47,535 nt of DNA from JBMOJK01 sp049315825. GTDB taxonomy: Bacteria > Patescibacteriota > Gracilibacteria > BD1-5 > UBA2023. Positions 10,877-22,949 of the stretch are shown one piece after another (the stretch's first letter is position 1; every line of letters begins with the position of its first letter). The position numbers were made by a program, and so were the translations under genes. The notes under the pieces are model-generated. The model was not told the DNA's origin and did not search any database. It saw nothing but the letters and a program-made list of their open reading frames with translations. The DNA lies in contig JBMOJK010000008.1 in assembly GCA_049315825.1 (NCBI GenBank), positions 1 to 47,535 on the forward strand, read 5' to 3'.

Positions 10877-13800
10877 ATGAGTATTCTTCTCAAGAAGGTT
10901 ACTTCAACAGTAAGCGCTCTCACGGTAGTGGTTGCATCTGTAAGCTCAACGCTTTCAGTTTCTGCTGCATCTGAGTTTGCTACTTACGCTGAAGCCCTTG
11001 CTCAGGCTGGTGTTCTTAATACACAAGCAACTGAGGCCGGATACCGTCTCGGTGACAATGTCACACGTGCGGAATTGGCAAAAATCGCTGTTAAGCTCTC
11101 AGGAGGTGAAACAGCAACTTGTGCTGGTAATGTCTTCTCAGATGTTACTTCAAAGCTCGGTGACCTTTGTGGTTACGTAGAAGCTGCGGCTGATGCTGGA
11201 ATTGTCTCAAAGGCAAATTCTAAGTTCCGCCCTGCTGATCTCGTTACTCGAGCTGAAATGGTGAAGATGCTCCTCGCTGCCACAGGAGTAGCTCCTACTA
11301 ATGTTTCAGCTGGATTCTCAGACGTTACTGCATCTCTTGGTGATCTTGCCGGATACATCAATGCAGGTGTTGAAGAAGGATGTGTTAAGGCTGGTTCTAT
11401 GTTCCGACCTAACGCTACTTCAACTCGTGGTGAAGCGTTCAAGATCGCTGCTTGTGTAGCTGGTCTTACTGACACTACAACTCCTCCAGTTAACAATGGT
11501 ACTGGTACTACTAACACTGGTACTACTAACACTGGTACTACTAACACTGGTACTACAACTCCTCCAGTAGTTATCGCTTCTGGAAGCCTCTCAGTAGCTG
11601 TTAATCCTGCTACTCCTGCTGCGACTACTCTCGCTACAGGTTCTGCGTACAACAAGATCCTCGCTGTAGATCTTACAGCTGGTTCTGCTGATGCTGCAGT
11701 TACTGGTTTCGAAGTTACTCGAACAGGTCTCATCTCTAACACAAACATCTCTGGTGTTTCTGCTTGGGTTGATGGAGCTCGTGTAGGTAACGTTGTTCAG
11801 TCTCTTACAGCTGATGGTAAGGCAACTCTCGGATTCTCTTCTACTCCAATCACAATCAAGGCTGGAACTACGAAGACTGTAACTTTTGCCGTTAACCTCA
11901 AGGCTCTAGATTACTCTGGAACTGTAGGTCTTACTGTTTCTAAGGTGATTTCTGGTGGTACTGTTACCGGTACTCCTGTATCATCTAATACTCACTCAGT
12001 CGTTAATGGAGCATCTTCACTTGTTTCATACAATGTGGGTTCTATCGCTGTTGGAGGATACTCTATGCCTGTTGGAAATACTGCCCCAGCAACACCAACC
12101 CTTCTTGATATTGGTCAGACAACTGAACTCGCTAAGGTTAAGTTCACTCAGAACAACTCTAAGGAAGATCTCTCTATCGAAGGTATGAACATCTTCGTTG
12201 ACGGATCAGTTTCTGATGGGGACCTTACAGGTTTCGAAGTTTGGTCACAGGAAGGAACAAAGCTTGCTTCAGCTGTATCAGCTGCAGGACGCTACGTTAA
12301 CTTCAAGTTCGCTACTCCATACGTTATCCCTCAGGGAGGAACTCGCTACGTAACTGTTAAGGCTACAGTAGCTTCTGGTAAGTACAACTCAGGACGAAAC
12401 TTCTCAGTACGTATCCGTGATGATTTTGATATCATTGCACGTGGACTTACTACTGGAACTTACATCCTTGCAAGTAACTCTTCAAATCTTCTCGACAACC
12501 AGTACTGGTTCGGAATCAACTCAGGAGACCTTACAATTTCTAAGGCAACTGACTCTCGTAGCTCAAACGTTGGAGCAAATGCTGACGATGTAGCTCTTGC
12601 TACATTCGATGTTAAGGCTTCAGGTGAAGATATCGAAGTTCAGAAGCTCAACTTTATTGTTACTAAGGGTTCTGGAGCTGTAGATCTCCGTGGTACAATT
12701 AAGATCACTGCAAACGGACAGACTGTTTACTCAACTGATGCAGGAAATTCTGTAAATTACACTACAGGTGGAAATGCAGGATACCTTAGTACATATGTAA
12801 CAGTTAAGGCTGGTACTACAGCTAAGTTTGTTATCCTTGGATCTACTGCAGCTGGTTCAGCTGACAATGCTGGTGTTAACGGACGTGTAAACTCATATAA
12901 GGTTTCTATTAAGGATCTTTCATACAAGCTTACATCATCTAACACTATTTCTTCTAAGGCTGGTCCTTACGAAGCAAATCTTGTCACTGTTGAATCTACT
13001 ACTCTTGCTGTTTCTGGTAACGGAGCATTCAACGCAGTTAATGTTGTTAAGGGTCAGAGTCAGGCAAAGATTGGATCTTTCAATATCCAGGCTTCAAATG
13101 CTGATGACGTAAACGTTAACACAGTTGTTGTTTCACTTACTTCAACAGGTGGACTTACTGGTATCAACAATCTTACACTCAAGAGTGGTGCAAAGCAGCT
13201 CGGAAATGTGATTTCAAATCCTTCTGCTTCTGGAAACTCATTCTCAGTAAATTCTGGTGACCTCAAGGTTGCTAAGAACTCTACTGTTACAGTAGATGTT
13301 TACGCTGATATTACTTCAGCTACAACTGCAGATAACGTTACTGCTGTAGTAGCAAGTGTTACAGGTGTTGGTGCAACTAACTCAGTTACCGTTACTGGTA
13401 CACCTGCTTCTGTTTCAAGCACTCGCGTTACTGTTGTAGGAAACGGTACTCTTACTGTTGCTAACGATTCTCTTACACCAGGTAAGCAGATTCTTACAGC
13501 TGGTCTTACTAACAAGGAAGTATTCCGATTCCAGGTTAAGGCTTCTAACAACGAAGACATCCGCCTCGACAAGATTACTCTCGGTTCTGGTTCAGTATCA
13601 ACTACTGCAACAAACCTCGGTAAGAACTTCCTCAATGTTAAGCTTTACGACGGAGCTACACAGCTCGGTGGTTCAGTTACATTCGTAGGTGGTGAAGCTA
13701 AGTTCACTGGACTTGGATACATTGTTCCAAAGGGATCTACTAAGTCTCTCTCAGTTCGAGTAGACACTGCATCTTCTGGTGTTCTCGAAAACAATACAGT

Positions 13801-14416
13801 TGTCGACCTTAAGCCATCTCAGGTAGAATATACTGGTGTTGCTGGTGGCCAGCTCTACGCTCTAAACACTCCTTCAGGATCTGCTGTTTCTAACACTATG
13901 CTCCTCCAGGATGTTAAGGTGGTTATTGCATCGACAATGGCTTCTTCTGCATCAAAGACTGTTGGAAGCACAAATCAGGATATTGGTGCGTACACTATTA
14001 CTGCTGACGGATCACGAGATATTACCCTCAACTCAATCAAGGTTAAGATTTCTGGTAGTGCAGTAGCTGGTGGTCCAGGTGCAACTATTTCAAACGTTCG
14101 CCTCCGATACAACAATACTGACTATGTTGCAGACTCTTACTCAAGCGGTGTTGCTATATTCAGCACTGTTCTTGGTTCAGGTTTCAATATTACTGCAGGA
14201 AGCTCAATCAGCTTTACTGTTCGTGCTGATACATCAACTGTTGCTCCACAGGCTAACGCCACTCTTACTCTCGGTACTTCTATCGAAGGTACATCTGGTG
14301 TTGCTAACGTAGCAAACTCTGTTGTATATAGCTATAAGGATGTTAACGGAACTGACTTCGCAAATGTGAACACTTCTGATAGTTATCCAGTTGCAGGTGC
14401 AACTCTCCAGTACTAA
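10877..14416 (+). CDS. S-layer homology (SLH) domain surface protein
   Basis: The 1179-aa protein starts with a Sec signal peptide (about 1-30, ending VSA). Three SLH-type units follow, around residues 33-80, 86-137 and 146-195, each ending in a VTRAE- or TRGE-like helix. SLH domains anchor proteins to cell-wall polymers. A Thr/Asn/Gly/Pro linker (about 200-235) with a tandem repeat leads into roughly 900 residues of Ser/Thr/Val/Gly-rich beta-sandwich-like modules, probably the exposed lattice. The gene contains no TGA although glycine is abundant, and uses AAG for nearly every lysine, as expected for a very highly expressed gene. A strong terminator follows at 14455-14484. It is most likely the main surface-layer or a major surface protein. 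Confidence 0.9.
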   Translation: MSILLKKVTSTVSALTVVVASVSSTLSVSAASEFATYAEALAQAGVLNTQATEAGYRLGDNVTRAELAKIAVKLSGGETATCAGNVFSDVTSKLGDLCGYVEAAADAGIVSKANSKFRPADLVTRAEMVKMLLAATGVAPTNVSAGFSDVTASLGDLAGYINAGVEEGCVKAGSMFRPNATSTRGEAFKIAACVAGLTDTTTPPVNNGTGTTNTGTTNTGTTNTGTTTPPVVIASGSLSVAVNPATPAATTLATGSAYNKILAVDLTAGSADAAVTGFEVTRTGLISNTNISGVSAWVDGARVGNVVQSLTADGKATLGFSSTPITIKAGTTKTVTFAVNLKALDYSGTVGLTVSKVISGGTVTGTPVSSNTHSVVNGASSLVSYNVGSIAVGGYSMPVGNTAPATPTLLDIGQTTELAKVKFTQNNSKEDLSIEGMNIFVDGSVSDGDLTGFEVWSQEGTKLASAVSAAGRYVNFKFATPYVIPQGGTRYVTVKATVASGKYNSGRNFSVRIRDDFDIIARGLTTGTYILASNSSNLLDNQYWFGINSGDLTISKATDSRSSNVGANADDVALATFDVKASGEDIEVQKLNFIVTKGSGAVDLRGTIKITANGQTVYSTDAGNSVNYTTGGNAGYLSTYVTVKAGTTAKFVILGSTAAGSADNAGVNGRVNSYKVSIKDLSYKLTSSNTISSKAGPYEANLVTVESTTLAVSGNGAFNAVNVVKGQSQAKIGSFNIQASNADDVNVNTVVVSLTSTGGLTGINNLTLKSGAKQLGNVISNPSASGNSFSVNSGDLKVAKNSTVTVDVYADITSATTADNVTAVVASVTGVGATNSVTVTGTPASVSSTRVTVVGNGTLTVANDSLTPGKQILTAGLTNKEVFRFQVKASNNEDIRLDKITLGSGSVSTTATNLGKNFLNVKLYDGATQLGGSVTFVGGEAKFTGLGYIVPKGSTKSLSVRVDTASSGVLENNTVVDLKPSQVEYTGVAGGQLYALNTPSGSAVSNTMLLQDVKVVIASTMASSASKTVGSTNQDIGAYTITADGSRDITLNSIKVKISGSAVAGGPGATISNVRLRYNNTDYVADSYSSGVAIFSTVLGSGFNITAGSSISFTVRADTSTVAPQANATLTLGTSIEGTSGVANVANSVVYSYKDVNGTDFANVNTSDSYPVAGATLQY
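11501..11560 (+). repeat. 15-bp tandem repeat in the SLH linker
   Basis: The unit ACTGGTACTACTAAC is repeated exactly three times, with a fourth partial copy, encoding (T-G-T-T-N) repeats. A 17-nt direct repeat (ACTACAACTCCTCCAGT) flanks the block at 11474-11490 and 11552-11568, giving TTPPV on both sides. Such a repeat could change length by slippage without shifting frame. Confidence 0.9.
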
Positions 14417-14454
14417 TTCTAGTATTTGAGTCTCACCTCAGCTTAGCTAAAAAA

Positions 14455-14484
14455 AATCCCCTCCTTCATTGGAGGGGATTTTTT
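14455..14484 (+). terminator. Strong Rho-independent terminator of the S-layer gene
   Basis: AATCCCCTCC and GGAGGGGATT form a perfect 10-bp stem around a 6-nt loop, followed by a T-run and preceded by A's, so it may work in both directions. It lies about 40 nt after the S-layer stop. Confidence 0.9.
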
Positions 14485-14568
14485 GTTGTGTGAAAATTTC
14501 GGGGATTTTTCCGTAATTTTCTTGGGAGGAAGTTGTAGGATATAAAAACTAATTAATAACTGTTTGAT

Positions 14569-16191
14569 ATGAAGAAATATACATTACTGCTCTTTGTCAT
14601 AATGTTTGGCTTGTTTGCTCTTGTACGAGGAAGTGCATGGGCATTATTTGATGCACCGTTGAAGTCGAATCTTATGCTAGATCTTACTGCAAGTGGAGGA
14701 ATCAAAGATTTGAGTTTAGGACAGAGATTTGTACAGACATTTGGTGATGTTACATCAAAAACGGATAGCGGAGCTACAGATCCCTATATTAACTTTGCTG
14801 GCAGTGGACAAGTAACTACTACGCTTGGATGGAATGCGAATGACTCTGCACCATTTACGATTTCACTCTGGGTAAAAGCTCCTACAACGGCTCGTATCAA
14901 TAATACGCCAATGATGATGGATTGTGCAAACTATGAATCTTGAGTACGTTTTTTTGAAACTACAGATATACCAAGAATGCTTAATGCTCCAACTATACCA
15001 CCTGCTGTATATTGAAATAAAACAATATGACAAATGCAAGACCCTACTTACTATAATTTCTTCACGAGTGGTTGTTATAAATTCTACTGGCAAGTAACTA
15101 TTCCTGATAATGAACAGCCTGTAAAGACCATATCTTCCTATCCTTTACCGTACAAGAAATTTTCTGACACAAAGATATCCATTGCAAATACACTTCCACA
15201 AACACTCTTTTCATTTCAAAAAGTAAGTACCCCCAATGCTGATATGGGGTTGAAACTCACAAGGGACTATCAATGTCAGCTGGATTGAACCATTGCAACA
15301 TTTGATTGTACTAAGCTTCAGGACAATGATTGGCATTTGATAACAGTAAGACGCAATGTGTATAAAACACTTGATGTCATGATTGATACAAATGTGATTG
15401 CAAGCTATAAAGATTATAATTGAACCACATCTAGAAATGTATCTATAGGACAGTCGTCTATTTGATCGGAATCTGTTTATACTCGTTTCAAGGGTGGGAT
15501 TCGAGGATTTAGAATTTATAATATTGACCTTACTGACACACAAATTAAGAGCTTATCAACAGAGTTTGCACTTAAGGCTACTCCAAGTGATCTCCCAGTC
15601 ATTAATATAAATCAACCTAGTACTGCACAATCAAGTTCAAAGCAGATATCTGCAACAACAAGCACTGGAATTCTAACTATGGCTACTACCACAGGAGATA
15701 TATGTAACGATACACTTACTTTTGATACATACATTGATCTCACGTTCAGTTCCGTTAATGATAATTTCGTTAAAGTGTGTTACCGTGCTGTAAACTGAGC
15801 TGCAAAAGTTTATAAATTATCTGATCCAATTATTGGAATCACTGGTGAGTCGAGTAGCTTCAATATAGATAATGTTTTCTGATGAGGTGGTACTTATAAA
15901 TCATGGTCCACATCTACGAGACTTAAAAATGGTGACTACACGCGAGCAATTCTCATTACTGTGCCTGGAACAAACTTTGTTGATATAAACGGAGATGGAT
16001 TGACAGATATTCTTTACAATAGCGGAAGAGACTGATTTCTTTGAATTTTTGCAAACAATTGAGATTACACTTTCCGATCAGCATATAAATGTCAGATGGG
16101 TGGTGCTGCGATGTACGATAACTATAAAAATCAATACTATTTTCCGAATGGTCCATACTACGGCGACTGTGCTGATACAAACTACCGCTAG
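14569..16191 (+). CDS. Secreted LamG-like protein with C-terminal FG-GAP/VCBS-like repeat
   Basis: The frame has 540 codons and twelve TGA-Gly codons. A signal peptide covers about residues 1-26 (ending GSAWA). Residues about 30-330 look like a concanavalin A/LamG domain: DNDWHLITVRR, VSIGQSSIGSES and FKGGIRGFRIYNIDLTD are typical late-strand features. Near the C terminus FVDINGDGLTDILYNSG is an FG-GAP/VCBS calcium-binding motif of the kind found in the N-terminal part of SpvB/TcdB-like RHS proteins. The RHS gene starts 18 nt downstream, so this may be its surface partner. A TATAAA box lies at 14541. LamG domains bind glycans or proteins; the ligand here is unknown. Confidence 0.8.
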
Positions 16192-16209
16192 TCCATAACC
16201 TTTTTGCTT

Positions 16210-19200
16210 ATGCGATTCACGCGATCCTTTTTAGCGTGCGTGTTGTCAGTATTGATTATCGCACAAGGAAGCCTTACCTCGATCTTCACAATACAGGATA
16301 CATTTGCGTCCACTCCAAGTTCTTCATGAGCTGCGGGTGGGGCCAATCCGTTGGTTATTTCGTCAGGCCTCAATAAACAAAACGTAAATGGCCTCAAAGA
16401 TCTCAAGTTCTCTGATCTTTTCACGGGATGATCTACGTATTCAGTGCCTTTTCAGTTCCCAGCTGGAGCTCGTGGCACAGAGCCAGGACTCTCGCTCTCG
16501 TATTCAAGCAATGCAAAGGATGGACTTTCCGCGTATGGGTATGGGTGGAATCTCTCTATTTCTGCAGTAACACGGTCTTCAAGACTGGGGACAGATAGAA
16601 TATATACACTCGATGAATTCATGCTTGATGGAGCTGAATATATCTTAGATGGGACGTACTATCGTCCTCGATTTGCAAGCGATGCGACGCGTCTTGAACG
16701 AACAAATGACGGTGGATGGATTGCAATCGATGGACAAGGCGTAAAACGATTCTACGGAATATCTGCCAATTCACGACTTGCAGATCCTGACAATACAAGC
16801 AAGGTGTTCAGCTGGTCACTCGAGCGTATTTTGCTCCCAACGGGCGAACATGTTGATTATCAGTACGAGCGAGATAAAGGCGCTGTATATCCAGTATCAG
16901 TGAAATGGGCATTTAATGCCTCAGGAAACGCTCTTTATGAAGCTCGGCTGGCCTATGTACCCAAAACACGTTCAGTCGCGAGCTATCGCACGAATTTCCC
17001 TGTTCAAACTGCGAGACTTCTCTCGGAGGTTAGTTTGTATGTGCAGGGTGAGAAAAAGAGATTCTATACGCTTGAATACGATGCAACCGAAACGGTAGAT
17101 TCTCATTTGATGAAAATCACAGAGTCTACTCCTGAGGCATCACTTCCCAGTACGCAGTTCACTTACAACTCTGGGAAATTTGCTCACTTTCTCAGTAGTA
17201 TAACACTTCCTCAGGGCGCAAAGGTGGACCTTACATACGAACCGTCTGCGCTTCTCAAGACCGCGAGCGGTGCTCAGTCGAATCCGAAACTCCCAATGAA
17301 CCTCATGGTGCTCACGGGCGTAAAAGTGAGTGAGCCAGTGATGGGTATTGAATATAACAAATCAATTGCGTACCAAGATGGATATTTTTATACCGATTCC
17401 TCAGATCCATACCGTCGTGAGTACGCAGGTTTTGGAAAGGTAAAGGTCACAGAAGATACGGGCGCGAGTACAACCACGTATTTCTATCAAGGAAGGCGCG
17501 ATGTAGCGGCAGATCGTATTTCAAAAAAAGGACGCAGTTATCGTACAGAGTCGTATTCAGCATCAGGTGCATTGATGGCATTATCCACGCAAACATTTAC
17601 GGATATCCCACTCACGAACGGACGAATATTGGTGGAGCCAGAAAGCACTGTTACATTTGACTATGGTGCAGGATGATCAGTATATCGGGCCAGTGCAGTC
17701 ACAAAAAATTATGACAAATACGGTAATCTCACAGGTTCGATCGATTACGGAGAGGTAATCGCAAACCCAGCAGATGGATCATTTACCGATACAGGATCGG
17801 ATTTGCTTACGTCCAATATGACGTATTTGAATGACGAACTGCATAATTTCGTATCACTTCCAACTCAGAGTGTTACGCTCTCAAATACATGAGTAGTACT
17901 GCAAAAATCACGTACTTACTTCGACAATAAACCATTTGGCGAAGTTGGCGAAAAAGCGATTGCCACCACCAGTGCGATAGTGAATCCTGACAATAACTCT
18001 GAGGTTAAAACTACATACGAATTCAACAATATTGCCCAACTAATCTCGATCAAAGATCCGAAGTGAAATATCACACGTCTCGAACCAGATCAGTATGGAA
18101 TTTTCAATAGTAAAACCATAGATGCAAAATGATTTGAAACATTAGCATCGTATGACTATGTAATCGGAAAAGCGACCTCACAAACAGATCCAAATGGCCT
18201 GCAATCTCGCATGGTGTTTGATTCTTTTGGTAGACAGAAAGAATCACACATGATCGCACCAACCGGCGAAGACACACTGTTGAGTTCTATGGCTTACCAA
18301 GATGTAGTACTTCCTCGGTCTGTTCAGATGACGAACTTTGTGGCAAATGGACAGCGAAATACTACAACTTATTATGATGGACTCGGGAGAACGATCCAGA
18401 ATCGAACTTCGGCCTTCGAAATTGGCAAGTCTTGGGTAACCGATACTCGGTATAATTCCTTGGATCTCCCAGAATTTGCTTCGTATCCATATCAGGCGGA
18501 TGGCTTTTTGTATGCACGACCAGCTCAGGCTTTCTCGGGTGCAACAATAGCATACGACGGACTTGGGAGAATGCTTAAAACCACTGATGCCCGAGGTATT
18601 ATGCAACAGGAGTATTTCCCAAAGTCTCGTAAGATTACAGATCGACTTGGGAATCCAAAAGTGCTGAATTTCGATATCAAGGATCAACTTATAGAAGTTC
18701 AGGAATTTGCAGGATCGGGTGCGGTGTACTCTACGAGGTATGCCTATACTCCACTTGGACAGCTCATGAAATATACCGATGCACTCGGTAATTTCCGTAC
18801 GCTTAAATACGATGGACTGGGCAGATTGACTGAGTTAACAGATCTTGTGAATAGCGGTTCATCAGTTATTCCAGCGAGACATTATGTATACAATGAACTT
18901 GGGAATATCATACAGGAGACTGACCAGGCAAATAACACGAAGCAGTATACCTATGATGTTCTTTGACGACCAACACAGGTAGTCTTTATGCGTGCAGACG
19001 GTGTAATGGACCGCACGGATCGTTATGAATATGATATGGGTGCATATGCAAAATGACGTCTCAACAAGGAGTCTAACGAATCCTATGACCGTCTGTACAC
19101 CTACAACGCACGTGGCGCAAAATCATCCGATGCAACTACCATTCGCTCAGGTGTTAACACTAAAACATATGCACAATCATATACATATGAACCAACAGGA

Positions 19201-21498
19201 GAGCTCACAAATCTAGTATATCCTGACGGTTATAGTGTCGGATATTCATATCGTGATGGATTCGCTACGGCCTTGCAAGAAACAGCGTCAGGTTCGACAG
19301 CGAGTCAACTTGCCTCCATCCTTGCATATACGCCTGATGCAAAGCCATCCAAGATGTCACTTGGTGCAGGTGTCATCACGCAAAATACATTTGATCCTGC
19401 ATATGGATATAGGCTTTCATCTATCCAAACGACTGCAGTAAATGGTACAAAAATCCAGGATCTTTCGTATACATATGACAACGAAGACCAGATTGCTCAG
19501 CTTATAGAGTCCGCACCACATGCAGGTGCGCGCAAGGTAAACTATACCTACGATCCAATTGGGCGGCTGACTCAGGCACAATACTCGACACTCTCGAATG
19601 CGCCGTTGATCACAGAGAATTTCCAATCTGACGCAATCGGAAATCTCACTTCATGACCACTCGGTGCATATCAGTATTCGACGAGTAGTGCGACGTGAAA
19701 TCCCCATGCTGCTACACAGGTTGGTGGGCTCATGCTCGCGTATGATACTCGCTGAAATCTCACGAGTCTTGCAGAGTCGGGTATCTCCAAGAATTTCCGA
19801 TACGATGCAGCTGGTCGAATGACATCAGCGCTTAATTCGTCAGGTTCTCTCGAGTACAGTTATAAATATGACAGCTCGAATACTCGACTGCTCAAAAGAG
19901 ATCTTGAGGAAAATGTTGTAACATTCTACCCGTCAGATAACTACGAAGAATCTTACGACAAAAATCCTGCAAACTCTACGCTTGGTATTCCCGCTACACT
20001 CGAGACAACGATCGATCGTCATGTATTCTTCGCGGGACTTCGCATCGCAACTCGTGAGACCGTTCTGACGGTTGCAACGAGCATGCCAAGCTCAAATGTT
20101 ACTTCAAATTGAGCTACAAATACAGCTTCTTGAGCAACTTCTACAGGTGTTCTTGATAGTGGTACAAGCACATGAACTGCAAACTCGGGCGCTGCCATCA
20201 CATGATCAGGAACTTCATCTGGCGAAGTATTGCCACCAGAAGCAGTTTCTAGCACTTGAACGACATCTACTGGAGTTGTATCTACAAATACTTGATCGAC
20301 AGATTCTGGTGCAATTGTACAGCCAGTAGTTACTCAATCTGGTACAGCAAGTCCTACAACTGCAACTGGATCATTCTCAGGTGCTGTCAATACGATCGAT
20401 CTCCGTATTGCAGCTTCTACATCTTCATGATTAACCGCAACAGGTATTCTAATCCCCGTATTTCCGCTCACTGCAGAACGTCTCGTATTCCACTTCACGG
20501 ATCATCTCGGATCTGCGTCAGTTGATACAGATGCGAATGGAAATATCCTCAATCTTCGCGACTATCTCCCATACGGAGAAAGTCGAATCGATGATGCATA
20601 TCCTGTCTCTGCAGAACAACAAGTTGGTGCAAAGTCTTACAAAAATCGCTACTCTTTTGGAAACAAAGAGCGCGATACCGAATCAGGACTTCGATACTTT
20701 GAAGCTCGGTACTATGAATCTCGCATGGGAAGATTCGTTGCGCAAGATCCAGTGTTCTGGGAACTTGGGAGGACGAAGAGGGCGAATACGATTATGATAG
20801 ATCCACAGCAGTTTAATTCGTATTCGTTTGGAAGAAATAGTCCGATAAGGTTTGTGGATCCGACGGGCGAGAAAGTGGAAGTTGTTTTTAGGGAATTGAA
20901 TCTGTGATCATCGAAGGGGATCTTTCCATCTCACGCCTACCTCATTATCACTCCTGATGACCCTAGTCGATTCCGCGAACTACTGTGATTCTGAGATTCA
21001 TTTACTCTGAGTGCTACTTCTCAGGAGGTAAACGGAAATAATTACCTCGTCCAATCTGTGAATAATCCAGCCGAACAGAACCCTGATTTAGCAATTAGAA
21101 AAAGAATTACCGTTGCTACTCCAAAGTGAATAACTGATACACAATTCATTGACGGAATACTTAATACCGCTGTTAAGTATAAAAATAACTACCCGTACCC
21201 GTCTATGTGAGTAGGTAAGGATACAAAAACAGTCATCAACTCAAATACCTACGTCTCAAATCTTTTATCGGCGAACTGAGTTTCCAGTGGACGATTAGAT
21301 TACCTGAGTAGATGAGTGGATGCTCCTGGGTGGATTTCCGCTAACAGAATTTCAGAGTTCTTTGATAAAAATATCAATCTAAATTGGAGTCAGTTAACAT
21401 CCATCCTTAATGCACCAAACCCATTCATTTCTCCTGTGTCTAAAAAAGATGACAAAAATAAAAATAACTGAGCAGTGATAGCACCCCCTAAAAAATAA
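16210..21498 (+). CDS. SpvB/RHS-repeat polymorphic toxin with papain-like C-terminal domain
   Basis: Read with TGA as Gly this is one 1762-aa protein with about 26 TGA codons. A signal peptide occupies about residues 1-37. An SpvB-like domain follows (PFQFPAGARGTEPGLSLSYS, then GYGWNLSI), then many RHS/YD repeats (YDGLGR, YDPIGRLTQ). A Ser/Thr/Gly-rich stretch spans about 1295-1408. The RHS core closes with FTDHLGSASVD (about 1430), RYFEARYYES and DPTGEK (about 1550). Past this junction a 207-residue variable tip has HAYLIITP and NSNTYVSNLLSANGV, the spacing of a circularly permuted papain-like (NlpC/LRAT-type) fold, although the expected Cys is Ser. RHS proteins encapsulate such tips and release them against neighbouring cells. 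The gene just downstream is a candidate immunity protein. Confidence 0.85.
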
Positions 21499-21504
21499 TA
21501 GATT

Positions 21505-21930
21505 ATGACATTTAACATAGCAAACAGAATTGAATGATTTTTTATTTCATGCCTTTCGGCAATAGCTTATTTTATAGCATTTGCGTTCTACTCGCTTACG
21601 TTTGAGTACACTTCCGAAACATCGGAATGACTTGGGTATATGTTTGTATTTGGATTGCCGTTGACGCTCTATGCCATTGTGCTTTCACTTCTGGCAATTA
21701 GCTTCATAAAAACTAAGCTTCCGAAGTGGTATTATGGTTTAGCGGAGTGAACCTCCGTAACCCTTGTTCTTGTCTTGTGAAGCGATTGGATCCAGCAAAT
21801 TTTGCCACCCATTATTAGATTGTGGAACTGGCCAATTTACACACTCCTTGCTTCTCATATGTTAGTATATATGCTTCTTTCCTTGCTTATCGAACATATT
21901 CTAGAACGACCCGCAAGAACTTCTACATAA
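21505..21930 (+). CDS. Small polytopic membrane protein, putative immunity to the RHS tip
   Basis: A 141-aa frame with four TGA-Gly codons, starting 6 nt after the RHS stop. It has about four hydrophobic helices (near residues 12-30, 43-65, 78-95 and 108-130) and a charged C terminus. I recognise no family. Its place directly behind the variable RHS tip, in the same orientation and with the same TGA-rich codon use, is the usual position of an immunity gene; that role is inferred from position only. Confidence 0.6.
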
Positions 21931-22031
21931 AATTTGAAACAGCTTATCCCTGCTACGGCTTCAAAACTCTAATATCGTATGCTGACTACGATATTTGTGT
22001 TATTTGCAACGGGGAGGATGATCCTTTATAG

Positions 22032-22946
22032 ACCACATTGTCATATTCGGATATTTGAGCAAACAAGATTCTTTGGTTGAAAGTCACGAACGAATGCTTG
22101 TGAAACGGTGCAAATCGTATCCTCTCTCGTACACAGAATTACAAGAACAACTATCTCTTCACTGGAAAAGAGAAGGATGAGGAAAGTGATCTTCAGTATT
22201 TCGAGGCTCGATATTACTCGCCTACGAATGGACGATTTTATTCGCAGGATAGAGTATTCTGGGAGATCGGACAGACGAAGTGAGGACAGGAAGTTTTGTT
22301 TGATCCACAGCAAATAAATGCGTATTCATACGCGAGAAATAATCCTATTGTGTACAATGATCCGACAGGAGAGAAAATTGAATTCAGAGCAAGACCACTC
22401 GCAAACCCAGTCTTATGAATGGTTTACTCGCATTCATACATTTATATTGAAATAGAAGATCAACATTGATATAGCTCAAACTACAAGTGAATTACTATTG
22501 ATAATAAACCCATCACTTTTGGCTGATATAAAGATGGAGATAGTCTTTTTGAGGATAATCCGCTTAAGGTGTATATGAATAATCCGTGAGATCGGGGCTT
22601 TGAAGACGGAAGAGTAACCATTGATCCAGCTGTCTATTGAATGACGGAAATGGAGATGGTACATAAAATAATTGACTCATATCAAAAACTTGACTCGCAA
22701 AAAATCACATATGACAAGTTTTGAGATAATTGTCATAGTGTATCTACGACAATTTTAAATGATGCTGGTGTCCCGTTGGATAAAATAAAAGAGTTTCAAT
22801 CTAAGTGATCTACGCCATCATTATGAACTAGAGTTACCACTGATCCTAATGCTCCAGTTATTCCACCACCTACTCAAAGAACAAAGCTGTCTGGTCCAAT
22901 GAGTAAAATTAAGACTGATACAAATAAGCAACCTAAGAATAAATAA
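22032..22946 (+). pseudogene. Orphan RHS C-terminal toxin cassette without its own start
   Basis: The frame opens after a TAG at 22029 and runs 304 codons to TAA with about twelve TGA-Gly codons. It begins with no ATG but encodes the end of an RHS core: YLFTGKEKDEESDLQYFEA, GRFYSQDRVFWEIGQTK and DPTGEKIEF. These match the same region of the intact RHS protein at its tip junction. A new tip follows, with SHSYIYIE and FGDNCHSVSTTILNDAGV, the His-then-Cys order of a permuted papain-like enzyme (LRAT/NlpC-like). This is the layout of displaced RHS tips that can recombine into the intact gene through the shared core sequence. An internal ATG (in VLGMVYSH) could give a tip-only protein. Confidence 0.75.
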
Positions 22947-22949
22947 ATT

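Noticed and set aside
11173..11748. 191-aa minus-strand open frame inside the S-layer gene
   Set aside because: It is antisense to the SLH domains and linker and has a composition that mirrors them; no start context or family.
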